Shown piece after piece: positions 25,941 through 35,727 of a DNA stretch of 64,000 nt. The notes beneath the pieces were generated by a model. That model did not search any database, was not told the DNA's origin, and worked only from the letters and a program-made list of their open reading frames with translations. Made by a program: the position numbers and the translations under genes. The stretch's first letter is position 1; each line of letters opens with the position of its first letter. Source of the DNA: Nocardioides panacis (GTDB lineage: Bacteria; Actinomycetota; Actinomycetes; Propionibacteriales; Nocardioidaceae); contig NZ_CP077062.1 of assembly GCF_019039255.1 (NCBI RefSeq), positions 1,674,001 to 1,738,000 of the forward strand, written 5' to 3'.

Positions 25941-28900
25941 GTGTCACGCATCAGTCACCTGCCCCTTCCCTGCGGCACGGCCCCGACGAAGTCATCCGAC
26001 CATCACCGCACACGCGCGGCCGGGGCCGCGGGCGCCGACCGCGCTCGCGGCACGAGTGGCTCCGACGGCGCGGGTGGGTCCCTCGGCGGCGATGACACCG
26101 GCGGGTCCGGCGTGGACGTCGCCGACCTGCAAGCGGCACTCGAACGGGTCGTGGACGGCGAGGTCCGGTTCGATGCCGGAAGCCGCGCCGCGTACTCCAC
26201 GGACGCGTCCAACTTCCGGCAGGTGCCCATCGGTGTGGTCGTCCCGCGCACCGTGGAGACCGTTGTCGACGTGATGCGCGTCTGCCGCGACCACGCGGTG
26301 CCGGTGGTGTCCCGCGGCGGCGGCACGTCGCTCGCCGGGCAGTGCACGAACGTCGCCGTCGTCATCGATTTCTCCAAGTACTGCAACCACCTCCTCTCGG
26401 TCGACCCCGAGGCCCGCACCTGCCTGGTCGAACCCGGCATCGTCCTGGACGACCTGAACCGTCAGCTCGCGCCGCTCGGACTCCGGTACGGGCCAGAGCC
26501 GGCCACCCACATGAACTGCACGCTCGGCGGGATGATCGGGAACAACTCGTGCGGGGCGACCGCGCAACGCACCGGCAAGGTCGTCGACAACCTCGCCGGG
26601 CTCGAGGTGCTGCTCTACGACGGCACCAGGTTCACGTGCGGGCCGACCAGCGACTTGGAGTACCGGGTCATCGAGCGGCGCGGGGACCGGCGCGCGCACG
26701 TCTACCGGACGCTGCGACGGCTCCGCAAGGAGCATGGCGACCTGATCCGCGAGACCTACCCGGACATCCCGCGCCGGGTGTCCGGCTACAACCTCGACTC
26801 GCTGCTGCCCGAGCACGACTTCGACGTCGCCGGCTTCCTGGTCGGCAGCGAGGCCACCCTGGTCACCGTCCTGCGCGCCGAGCTCAAGCTCGTCCCGGTC
26901 GTCAAGGAGCGAACGCTGGTGGTCCTCGGGTTCCCCGACATCGCCGCCGCCGCGGACGCGGTCCCCGCCATCGTCGAGCACGACCCCATCGCCTTGGAGG
27001 GGGTCGACCACTACCTGATCCGGGACCAGCATCTGAAGGGCATGAACGCGTCGGCCCTCGAGGAGATGCCGCAGGGGACCGGGTTCCTGATGGTGCAGTT
27101 CGGCGGGGACACCACCGAGGAAGCCGACGCCGCCGCCCGCAAGATGCTGGCCGCGCTCGAGGACGGCCCACACGACCCGAGCGTGAAGGTGATGGACGAC
27201 CCGACCCAGGAGGACGAGCTCTGGCTGGTCCGCGAGTCCGGGCTCGGCGCGACCGCGCACGTCCCGCACCGGCGCGACACGTTCGAGGGGTGGGAGGACT
27301 CCGCCGTGCCACCCGCACGACTGGGGGACTACCTGCGCGACCTGCGCGGCTTGTACGAGGAGTTCGGGTTCGCCAGCGACACCGGCCCCAGCCTGTACGG
27401 GCACTTCGGACAGGGCTGCGTGCACACCCGCATCCCGTTCGACCTGTACTCCGCCGAGGGGGGTCGCCACCTACCGACGGTTCATGGAACGCGCCGCGGA
27501 CCTGGTGGTCGGCTACGGAGGGTCCCTGTCCGGGGAGCACGGCGACGGCCAGTCCCGTGGCGAGCTGCTGACCCGGATGTTCGGCGAGCGGGTCGTCGAG
27601 CTGTTCGGACAGGTCAAGGACCTGTTCGACCCAACCGACCGGATGAACCCCGGAAAAGTCGTCTACCCGGCCGCCCTCGACGAGCATCTCCGGCTCGGGA
27701 ACACCTGGGCCCCGAGCAACCCCCAAGACCTGTTCTTCGGCTTCCCGAACGACGGCGGGTCGTTCGCTGAGGCCGCCAACCGGTGCGTGGGAGTGGGGAA
27801 GTGCCGACAAGACAGCCACACCGCCGGGGCGGTGATGTGCCCGTCGTACCAGGTCACCCGCGACGAGGAGCATTCCACCCGCGGCCGGGCCCGGCTGCTG
27901 TTCGAGATGCTGAACGGGCACGGGGACAGCCCGGTCACCGATGGCTGGCGTTCCACCGAAGTCAGGGACGCCCTCGACCTGTGTCTGGCGTGCAAAGGCT
28001 GCAAGCACGACTGTCCCGCCTCGGTGGACATGGCCACCTACAAGGCCGAGTTCCTCGCCCACCACTACAAGGGGCGGCTCCGGCCGCGCGCGGACTACGC
28101 CACCGGTTGGGCGCCGGTGCTCGCTCAGGTCGTCGCTCGGACCCACTCCGCGGCCGTCGTGAACGCGGTCGGCCACGCCCCCGGGCTGCACTGGCTCGCG
28201 ACTCGATTGGCCGGGCTGGAGAACCGCGAGGTGCCCCTGTTCGCGTCCCAGACCCTGCAGCAGTGGTGGCAGGCACGAAACCACGACCCGGCCCGGCCGG
28301 CCGGACACCGGGGCACCGTTCTGCTGTGGCCCGACACGTTCACCAACGCGTTCGCGCCACACATCGGCCGGGCCGCCGTCGCGCTCCTCGAGGACGCCGG
28401 CTGGCAGGTGGAGATGCCCACCGAGCCGCTGTGCTGCGGCCTGACCTGGATCTCCACCGGACAGCTGTCCGTGGCGAAGAAGGTGCTCCAACGCACCATC
28501 GCCGCGCTGGCACCGCACGTGCGCGACGGCGGCTACGTCGTCGGTCTCGAACCGTCCTGCACGGCGGTGTTCCGCAGCGACGCCCCGGAGATGTTCCCCA
28601 CCGACCAGGACGTGCACCGGCTGCGTGACCACACCGTCACCCTCGCCGAACTGCTTACCGAGCACACCCCCGGGTGGACCCCGCCGCCGGTAGCAGGCCA
28701 GGCACCTGGTCCGGTCCAGGCTCTGGCACAGGTGCACTGCCATCAGCATGCGGTCCTGGGCTGGGACGCCGACGAGCAACTGTTGAAGTCAGCCGGGGTC
28801 GACGTGGAGCACCTGGAGTCCGGCTGTTGCGGACTGGCCGGGAACTTCGGGTTCACCGCCGGGCACGGCGAGGTCAGCGAGGCGTTGGCCGAGCAGGTGT

Positions 28901-29196
28901 TGTTGCCTCGGCTGCGCGATGCGGATCCGGCGACCGTCGTCCTGGCCGACGGGTTCTCCTGCCGCACCCAGATTCATGATCTGGACTCCGGAGGCCGCCA
29001 GGCGGTGCACCTGGCAGAGCTCCTCGCGACCGGTCTGCCCACGTCGCACGAGTCCAGCGCTGGTGCGCCGCTGAGGACGACCGGTGGCCCACCGGTCGCA
29101 CCGTCCCGCCTGGCCCGGGGGGTGCGCTGGGGGCTGCCGGCCTCACCGCGACCGGCACAGCAGTGCTCGCCGCGTGGACCGTGCGGGCCGCGGTGA
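25941..29196 (+). CDS. FAD-binding and Fe-S-binding dehydrogenase (D-lactate/glycolate dehydrogenase type), frameshifted
   Basis: This is a fused flavin/iron-sulfur dehydrogenase of ~1080 residues, like the Dld/GlcD-GlcF fusions that oxidise D-lactate, glycolate or 2-hydroxyglutarate and pass electrons to the membrane. The N-terminal FAD domain shows VVSRGGGTSLAGQC and GGMIGNNSCGA; the FAD-oxidase C domain ends with GGSLSGEHGDGQSRG. The Fe-S part shows CVGVGKC..GAVMCPSY and CLACKGCKHDCP. The CCG domains have EPLCCGLTW, LEPSCTAVF and SGCCGLAGNFG. A G6 run at 27458-27463 has one base too many: with five Gs the frame continues ..EGVATYRRFMERAADL. The start is uncertain: the ATG at 25941 adds a variable ~55-residue tail, and a GTG near 26112 is an alternative. 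It is the first gene of an operon with pyruvate oxidase and an enolase-superfamily enzyme. Confidence 0.85.
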
Positions 29197-29288
29197 CACG
29201 CCTGGCCCGGCCCCGAGGACTCCCCCCTCACGTGACCAGCGCCCCATCTTCGAGAAGCGCCCAATGGAGAGAAGAGGAAGTGGAACCC

Positions 29289-31089
29289 ATGGCATCACCC
29301 ACGGTGGCTGACTATCTGCTGTCGCGGCTGCGCGACTGGAACGTCGAGCACGTCTTCGCCTACCCGGGCGACGGCATCAATGGGCTGCTCGGTGCGTTCG
29401 GACGTGCCGACAACCAGCCCCAGTTCGTCCAGTCCCGGCACGAGGAGATGAGCGCGTTCGAGGCGGTCGGGTACGCCAAGTTCAGCGGCAACGTCGGGGT
29501 GTGCGCCGCGACCTCGGGTCCCGGCGCCATCCATCTGCTGAACGGTCTCTACGACGCCAAGCTCGACCACGTCCCGGTCGTCGCGATCGTCGGACAGACG
29601 AACCGGTCCGCGATGGGCGGCAGCTACCAGCAAGAAGTGGACCTGCTCAGCCTGTTCAAGGACGTGGCCAGCGACTACGTGCAGATGGTGACCGTCCCCG
29701 AGCAGCTTCCCAACGTGCTGGACCGGGCGATCCGGACCGCGCTGACCCGGCGTGCCCCGACGGCGCTGATCATCCCCAACGACGTCCAGGAGCTCGAGTA
29801 CACCCCGCCGGGGCACGCGTTCAAGATGGTGCCGTCCAGCCTCGGCATCGACTGGCCAAGCACCGTCCCCGACGACGCCGCCGTCCGCCGCGCCGCGGAC
29901 CTGCTCAACACCGGCACCAAGGTCGCCGTACTCGTCGGGCAGGGCGCCCGCGGCGCCCGCGACGAGGTCGAGCAGGTCGCCGACCTGCTCGGCGCCGGTG
30001 TCGCAAAGGCCCTGCTCGGCAAGGACGCCCTGTCCGACGAGCTGCCCTACGTGACCGGCTCCATCGGGCTGCTCGGCACCCGACCGAGCTACGAGATGAT
30101 GAACGACTGCGACACCCTGCTCACCATCGGGTCGAGCTTCCCCTACACCCAGTTCATGCCGCCGCTGGACCAGGCCCGCGCCGTCCAGATCGACATCGAC
30201 GGAACCATGATCGGGATGCGGTACCCCTACGAGGTGAACCTCGTCGGTGACGCCACCACCACCCTGCAGGCCCTTATCCCGCTCCTGAACCGCAAGGACG
30301 ACCGGACCTGGCAGGAGACCATCACCAAGAACGTGCACCGGTGGTGGCAGACCATGCACGCCGAAGCGCACGTGGAGGTCCCCGAAGGTCAGGTCAACCC
30401 GATGCGCCTGTTCTCCGAAGTCTCCCCGCTCCTCCCAGACGACGCGATCGTGGTCGCGGACAGCGGCTCGGCCGCGAACTGGTACGCGCGCCAGCTGAAG
30501 TTCCGCGGCGACATCCGCGGCAGCCTGTCCGGCACCCTGGCTACCATGGGCCCCGGAGTCCCCTACGGCATCGGCGCGAAGTTCGCCCACCCGAACCGGC
30601 CCGTCATCGTGTTCGAGGGCGACGGAGCCATGCAGATGAACGGTCTCGCCGAGCTCCTCACCATCAACCGGTACTGGCCCGAGTGGTCCGACCCACGGCT
30701 GGTCATCGCCGTGCTGCACAACAACGACCTGAACCAGGTCACCTGGGAGCTGCGAGCGATGGGCGGCTCACCGAAGTTCGTGGAGTCCCAGGCACTCCCG
30801 GAGGTCTCCTACGCCGGGTTCGCCGAGTCCATCGGACTGAACGCGGTCACGGTCACCGACCCCGACCAGCTCGAGACCGCGTGGCGCGACGCACTGCGTG
30901 CGGACCGACCCACGGTGCTGGACGTGCACACCGACCCGAACATCCCACCCATCCCCCCCGCACGCCACGTTCGAGCAGATGAAGGACGCCGCCGAAGCCC
31001 TCCTGAAGGGTGACCAGAACCGCTGGGCCATCCTCAAGGAGGGACTCAAGACCAAGGCGCAGGAGTTCCTGCCGCACACCGACCAGTGA
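29289..31089 (+). CDS. Thiamine-diphosphate enzyme, pyruvate oxidase/dehydrogenase (quinone) type, frameshifted near the C-terminus
   Basis: This is a 599-residue (after repair) ThDP-dependent enzyme of the PoxB/acetolactate-synthase fold. Such enzymes decarboxylate pyruvate oxidatively to acetate and CO2 with FAD. The N-terminal domain has the ThDP-activating Glu in QSRHEEMSAFEA and TSGPGAIHLLNGLYDAKLD; the ThDP/Mg motif is EGDGAMQMNG..NNDLNQVTWE. A C7 run near 30953-30959 has one extra base. With six Cs the protein continues PPHATFEQMKDAAEAL and ends at 31089 with a Lys-rich membrane-binding-like tail (KEGLKTKAQEFL). The ATG at 29289 follows GAGAGAAGAGGAAG. It is second in the MarR-controlled operon, so lactate from the first enzyme could be passed on as pyruvate. 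Confidence 0.9.
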
Positions 31090-32316
31090 CCCCCTCTGCA
31101 GGCCTGCCCACACCCGCGCGTACCCCGGTTCATCGACCCGTTGCGACGGCCCCCGAACCCACCCTGGGCAGGTCACTGCGGCGCGTACCGGCCCGAGCCG
31201 CACGACTTCACGACACGGACGTACCCGTGCGCTCGCTGACCGTCAGCGTCTACACCATCCCGACCGACGCCCCCGAGGCCGACGGGACACTTGCCTGGGA
31301 CTCGACCACCATGGTGCTGGTCGAAGCTGCGGCCGGGAACACCGTCGGCGTCGGGTGGACGTACGGGCCACCGGCCCTGGCCGACCTGGTCCGCGGCCGC
31401 CTGGCCGGGGTGGTGACCGGACGGAGCGCGCTCGACGTGACCGGCAGCAACCACGCAATGGCCGACAGCCTCCGCAACGACGGCCGACCCGGCGCCGGCG
31501 CGATGGCCCTGTCGGCCGTCGACCTGGCCCTGTGGGACCTGAAGTCACGGCTTCTCGAGCTCCCCCCTGCACCGACTCCTCGGACAGGTCCGCGCCACCG
31601 TCCCGCTCTACGGTAGTGGTGGGTTCACCACCTACACCGACCACCAGATGCGCGACCAGCTGGACGGCTGGGCAACGGCCGGCTTCACCGCGGTCAAGAT
31701 CAAGGTCGGTGAGGACCACGGCGCCCGGCTGGCACGCGACACCTCACGCGTCCGCCAGGCCCGGGCCGCGCTCGGTCCGCACATCGACCTGTTCGTCGAC
31801 GCCAACGGCGCCTACGGGGCCCAACAAGCCATCAACTGGTGGCGCAACCTACACGACTCGGGTGCTCAGGTGACCTGGTTCGAGGAACCGGTCTCCTCCG
31901 ACGACCTCGCCGGCCTGGCCCGGGTCCGGGACGCAGTCGGTGCCGACGTCACGGCCGGAGAGTACGGCTACGACCTCACCTACTTCGGACGGATGCTCGC
32001 CGCCGAAGCAGTCGACTGCCTCCAGGTCGACGTCACCCGTTGTGGCGGCATCACCGAATGGCTCCGGATCGCGGCGGTCGCCGCAAGCCGGCACCTGGAC
32101 GTGTCCGGTCACTGCGCACCGCACGCGCACGCCGCCGTCGCCGCCGCCACCCCCAACCTGCGCCACCTCGAGTGGTTCCACGACCACACCCGCATCGAGT
32201 CCCTGCTGTTCGACGGTGCCACCGAGGCCGTCAACGGGACGCTCACGCTCACCGACGCCCCGGGAAACGGCCTGACCCTGCGAAGACACCGCGCAGAACA
32301 GTTCCGAGTGTCCTGA
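31086..32316 (+). CDS. Enolase-superfamily enzyme (mandelate racemase/muconate-lactonising type), frameshifted
   Basis: This is an enzyme of ~409 residues after frame repair. The capping domain (VYTIPTDAPEADG..LVEAAAGNTVGVGWTYG) precedes a TIM barrel with the VKIKVG Lys motif, metal ligands DANGAY, WFEEPVS and TAGEYGYD, a QVDVTRCGG strand and the SGHCAPHAH motif. This places it in the mandelate racemase/D-tartrate or sugar-acid dehydratase branch. A C6 run at 31562-31567 has one base too many: with five Cs it reads ..LELPLHRLLGQVRATVPLYGSG. The GTG at 31086 overlaps the upstream stop by four bases, but the real start may be internal near 31228. It is last in the MarR-controlled operon, so the operon probably feeds hydroxy-acid or sugar-acid carbon into pyruvate and acetate. 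Confidence 0.8.
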
Positions 32317-32327
32317 CCCGGCCGGGC

Positions 32328-32412
32328 CCCCTCCGAAAGCAGGGAGGGCGAAACACCAGCCAAAGCTTTGACGTGCCGATGACGGGGCGTACCGGGCGCC
32401 CCCCGGGGGGCG
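32328..32412. terminator. Two hairpins between convergent genes
   Basis: CCCTCC/GGAGGG around an 8-base loop (to 32348), then a perfect CGCCCCCC/GGGGGGCG palindrome at 32397-32412. They sit between the enolase-superfamily stop and the stop of the opposing gene and are likely bidirectional terminators. Confidence 0.5.
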
Positions 32413-32448
32413 TAGTTCGACAGTTGGCGCAGTTGGGGGCCTGAACCG

Positions 32449-33213
32449 CTACGTGGGCGTGCCGTGGGCGGCGCCGGGACAGATTCGCCCGTGCAGGTCA
32501 CCGGGGGGTTTGTCGGCGGCCATGTCGTCGGCGACACACCAGAATTCTTCCGACCAGTCGCCAGCGTGCTGGATCCCGCGCAGCACCGGCCAGCGTCGGC
32601 TGCCACTCATGGCGGCGACAGCCTGCCGTTGTGCGGCGTGGTCACCAGAGGCCCGTGCGGCGCCGTACTGGTCGATCCAGGCACACCCAACGCTCCCGGT
32701 GACGTGCGCGGCGAAGTGGTAGGGCTGCTGGTACGGCGGGACTGCGATCGTGGTGGCGTCGAACCCGTCTGGGGTCTCGACGCCGGACAGCAACAGAGTC
32801 ACGGTCGCCGCAGCCTGATGGGGACGCACGACGTCGGCTGGCAGCCTCGCGTCGAACGCGCCGGTGTGGACCCGGCGCAGTTGGTCGAGCAGTTCGACAA
32901 ACGCTGCGCGCTCCATGCCCTCGCCCCGAACCTCGAGGAAGGTCTCCCCGTGGACGGGCCCTATCACCGTGTGATCGCGGCGATGGTAGGCCCACATCTC
33001 AGTGGGCTCGCCGACCAGGGTGACCGCGGTCGCCGGGCTGATGTGTCGGCGGCTGGCGAGGTACCCGTCGAACCAGCGGTCCGGCCGCCAGTTGACGCGC
33101 AGCTCCCAGTCGTCCTTGCCGTAGCGGATCTTGCCGTTCGTGGGATCGCCGTCGACGTTGGTGACGCGCCATCCGGCAGCATCGAGGATGATGTACGGGC
33201 TCGGGTCGCTCAT
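32449..33213 (-). CDS. Hypothetical protein, 254 residues
   Basis: I do not recognise this family. The protein is soluble and Trp-rich (DDWELRVNWRPDRWFDGYL, EMWAYHRRDH, RRWPVLRGIQHAGDWSEEFWC), with a mixed alpha/beta composition, no signal peptide and no membrane helix. The ATG at 33213 (MSDPSPYIILDAAGW) is a clean start with GAGG upstream. The coding potential is good: GC-rich third positions throughout and no competing frame. It converges with the MarR-controlled operon and has no obvious partner. Confidence 0.7.
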   Translation of the reverse strand: MSDPSPYIILDAAGWRVTNVDGDPTNGKIRYGKDDWELRVNWRPDRWFDGYLASRRHISPATAVTLVGEPTEMWAYHRRDHTVIGPVHGETFLEVRGEGMERAAFVELLDQLRRVHTGAFDARLPADVVRPHQAAATVTLLLSGVETPDGFDATTIAVPPYQQPYHFAAHVTGSVGCAWIDQYGAARASGDHAAQRQAVAAMSGSRRWPVLRGIQHAGDWSEEFWCVADDMAADKPPGDLHGRICPGAAHGTPT

Positions 33214-33486
33214 CGGTCCTCCGTCGCCTCACCGTGGGCTTCCGACACTACGGAACGCCGATCGCGACGCCAACCACGCGGCGGGCTGACAAGCCACGTC
33301 GAGCTGCAGTAGCCGGCCGCGTTCGCGGGCTAACCGAGCGGTGCTCACTCGGGTTCTTCGCGTCAGCCGGTACCCGGGACCACCGCGGCCGGCGAAAGCT
33401 TCGGTGACGTCAGCGGACCGTAACGACTCCTTCAGCTGCTCGAGCCCGGTCGTCGGTAGCGTCTGAGGTCGGGCAAGGAGGTCCGC

Positions 33487-33609
33487 ATGATGCACATGCC
33501 GGTGGTCCTGGTGTTGATGATGGCGTTTCTGGTGGTCCTGGTCTTCGGCGGCCTGGTCGCCGTCCGGGTCCTCGGCGGGCGGACCGTCAACCGCGACCAC
33601 CCGCACTAG
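33487..33609 (+). CDS. Small single-pass membrane protein (40 residues)
   Basis: This short gene has a strong AAGGAGG ribosome site six bases before the ATG at 33487. It encodes MMHMPVVLVLMMAFLVVLVF, a glycine-containing end of the helix (GGLVAVRVLGG), then a short basic/His tail RTVNRDHPH and a TAG. It is a typical one-helix membrane peptide. It converges with the OhrR-like regulator, six bases apart. Its function is unknown; small one-helix proteins often modulate a membrane enzyme or respond to stress. Confidence 0.65.
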   Translation: MMHMPVVLVLMMAFLVVLVFGGLVAVRVLGGRTVNRDHPH

Positions 33610-33615
33610 CCACTT

Positions 33616-34056
33616 TCAGCGCGGGGGCGTCGCGTTGTCGGTCAGCATGCGCAGGGTCTGTTGCAGTGCGGTGAACTGGTCCTCGTCGAGGCCGAGGACC
33701 TCCTTGATGGCGCAGTGGATCCGCACCGAGTGACTGCGCAGGGCGTCGCCTTGCCGGGTCAGGCTGATCTCGACGAACCGCTCGTCCGCGCTCGATCGGT
33801 TCCGGGCGATCAGACCGTTGCCCTGCATGCGTCGCAGCAGTGGGGTCAGCGTTCCGTGGTCCAGACGCAGGGCATCCGCGAGCTCCCGGACGGTGCAGGT
33901 GCCTTCGTCCCAGAGCACGACCAGGACCAGGAACTGCGGGTAGGTCAGGCCCAGCTCTCCGAGGATCGGCCGGTACAGGTTCGTGACCGCCCGCGACGCG
34001 GCGTACAGGTCGAAGCACAGCTGGTCGGAGAGCGGTCTGATCTCGGGGGCTGCCAT
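33616..34056 (-). CDS. MarR-family regulator, OhrR-like
   Basis: This is a 146-residue winged-helix regulator. The N-terminal helix LSDQLCFDLYAASRAV carries the single Cys that organic-peroxide sensors of the OhrR group oxidise. The DNA-binding part is CTVRELADALRLDHGTLTPLLRRMQGNGLIAR and the wing is RSSADERFVEISLT. The ATG at 34056 is taken because the OhrR family starts immediately before this Cys-helix. It is divergent from an OsmC/Ohr-type peroxidase gene, and a TTGTGCCC-N9-GGGCACAA palindrome lies between the two. This is the classical sensor/effector arrangement for organic hydroperoxides. Confidence 0.85.
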   Translation of the reverse strand: MAAPEIRPLSDQLCFDLYAASRAVTNLYRPILGELGLTYPQFLVLVVLWDEGTCTVRELADALRLDHGTLTPLLRRMQGNGLIARNRSSADERFVEISLTRQGDALRSHSVRIHCAIKEVLGLDEDQFTALQQTLRMLTDNATPPR

Positions 34057-34085
34057 CGCTCCAGTCTGGCACGCCTTGGAATGGT

Positions 34086-34110
34086 TTGTGCCCTCGTTAC
34101 TTGGGCACAA
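34086..34110. promoter_or_regulatory. Candidate OhrR-type operator
   Basis: Perfect 8-base inverted repeat TTGTGCCC (34086-34093) and GGGCACAA (34103-34110) with a 9-base spacer, 30 bases before the regulator start and 44 before the osmC start. Confidence 0.55.
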
Positions 34111-34153
34111 GGTACCTGCTTCGCCACTGTCCCGGCTCGAAAGAAGGATCCTC

Positions 34154-34594
34154 ATGCCCACTCGCACCGCTCGCACGGCCTGGAACGGAACTCTGGAGGA
34201 GGGCAGCGGCGAGGTCGAGCTCAGCAGCTCTCGCGTCGGCACCTACGACGTGTCGTTCCCGAAGCGGGCGGCCGAGGAGGCCGACGGCACCACCAGCCCG
34301 GAAGAGCTGATCGCGGCGGCGCACTCGTCCTGCTACGCGATGCAGCTCTCGGCGGTCATCGCCGAGGCCGGTGGCACCCCGACTGCGCTGGACGTCAAGG
34401 CCGAGGTGTCGCTCGGCGCGGACCCGGACGGCGGCTTCCGGCTCACCGGGATCAAGTTGACCGTCCGTGGCGAGGTCGAGGGCGTCGACGCGGCGGGCTT
34501 CGAGACCGCGGCCCAGGCGGCCAAGGCGACCTGTCCGGTCAGCAAGGGCCTGACGGGCGTGGACATCACCCTCGACGCCGCACTCGAAGGCTGA
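34154..34594 (+). CDS. osmC: OsmC/Ohr-family peroxiredoxin
   Basis: This 146-residue thiol peroxidase reduces organic hydroperoxides using two cysteines. Seen: the start MPTRTARTAWNG, the first Cys in AAAHSSCYAMQLS and the second in KATCPVSKG, at the usual OsmC spacing (the first helix-Cys about residue 57, the second about 123). The opening strand and SPEELIAAAHSS fit OsmC more than Ohr. The ATG at 34154 has AAGGATC before it. It is divergent from the OhrR-like regulator with a shared palindrome, so it is probably peroxide-induced. The downstream sigma-factor frame begins within a few bases of the stop. Confidence 0.9.
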   Translation: MPTRTARTAWNGTLEEGSGEVELSSSRVGTYDVSFPKRAAEEADGTTSPEELIAAAHSSCYAMQLSAVIAEAGGTPTALDVKAEVSLGADPDGGFRLTGIKLTVRGEVEGVDAAGFETAAQAAKATCPVSKGLTGVDITLDAALEG

Positions 34595-34599
34595 CTCCG

Positions 34600-35160
34600 C
34601 TGAACGATTCGCTCGAGACGCAGCTGTTGGCAGTTGGTGCCGGGGACGCGGCCGCGTTCGCCGCGATGTACGAGGCGACGGGCTCACGGGTCCACGCCCG
34701 GGTGCTGGGCGTGCTCGGGGACAGCCACCAGGCCCAGGAGGTGACCCAAGAGGTCTTCCTGGTGGTGTGGCAGACCGCGGGTCGTTTCGACCCCCTCCGG
34801 GGCTCGGGTCTCTCCTGGCTGTTGACGATCGCCCACCGCAAGGCCGTGGACCGGGTCCGGCACTCGGAGTCCTGGCGTCGACGGGACACTACTGCGGCCC
34901 AGCTGGGCCGTCGGGCGCCGTACGACCAGACCATCGAGTCAGCCATCGCGTCCCTCGACGCCCAGACCGTCCGCACCGCCCTGGGCACCCTGACCCCGCG
35001 GCAGCGGCAGGCGATCGAGCTCGCTTACTTCGGCGGCTACACGCACACCGAGGTCTCCAGCCTGCTCCAGGTCCCGCTCGGCACCGCCAAGGGCCGGATC
35101 CGTGACGGGTTGCTGAGGCTGCGCGACCTGATGTCGCCCGTCGTCACCGAGCCGGCGTAG
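34600..35160 (+). CDS. ECF-type sigma factor (SigK/SigJ-like), start uncertain
   Basis: This is a sigma-70 factor of about 186 residues. Region 2 is AFAAMYEATGSRVHARVLGVLGDSHQAQEVTQEVFLVVWQ, read in pieces, then SWLLTIAHRKAVDRVR. Region 4 is TLTPRQRQAIELAYFGGYTHTEVSSLLQVPLGTAKGRIRDGL. This is the SigK-type ECF signature. No ATG or GTG lies at the expected place. A CTG six bases after the osmC stop (34600) would allow translational coupling; the first in-frame ATG (34669) would cut into region 2. No anti-sigma gene follows, unlike typical sigK-rskA pairs, and the next 500 bases look degraded. Confidence 0.75.
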   Translation: MNDSLETQLLAVGAGDAAAFAAMYEATGSRVHARVLGVLGDSHQAQEVTQEVFLVVWQTAGRFDPLRGSGLSWLLTIAHRKAVDRVRHSESWRRRDTTAAQLGRRAPYDQTIESAIASLDAQTVRTALGTLTPRQRQAIELAYFGGYTHTEVSSLLQVPLGTAKGRIRDGLLRLRDLMSPVVTEPA

Positions 35161-35727
35161 GGATGCGACTCGCCCACCTCTGCGGCCAAAGACGTGGACT
35201 CGCGGGTCCATCCGTCACATCGGCGGTAGTCGGCCCCCGGGCCGGAGCGCTTGCATGCCCGAGACCCTTCTGCGCCCAGGACAGCTCGTGGATCCGGTCA
35301 CCGCCATGGACATCGTGTTCCGTGACGACAGCGGCTCGGTCGTCAACGACGACAGCACCGGCACCCGCCTCGCCGTGCACCAGCGGCTCGAGAAACTGGG
35401 CCGAACACGTCGCAGGGCCCGTCCACCGGTGCGGCGCGTGTGGTCACGCTAAGCACGTGGCACGACCTCGTTGCTGTGCGCGCACCAGACCTGGTCGAAC
35501 GGATGGTGATGCGGCCCGGAACGCCGGACGCCTAGCGGGTGCGGGCGTGGGCGAAGTTGTGGTGGACGGGAACGGACCCGCGCCCGGCTCCCGGCGTCAT
35601 CACGCTCTGGGCCCGGTTAGGTAGACGGTGCGCCTCGACGCGGCCAAGGCGTATCTTCTGCCTGGGACGGCACCTGGTCACGGTCGTCTGCGGCAGTTCG
35701 TCGGACCTGGGGAGGGAGAACGCGCCG
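35161..35727. other. Gene-poor 0.6 kb
   Basis: No secure gene. A 65-residue frame at 35255-35452 (MPETLLRPGQLVDPV..) has plausible codon use up to about residue 50 but no ribosome site and a ragged Arg-rich end. It could be a remnant. Confidence 0.4.

Noticed and set aside
26902-28779. 625-residue minus-strand frame
   Set aside because: Shadow of the FAD/Fe-S dehydrogenase; no motif and implausible composition (Gly/Val/Arg runs).
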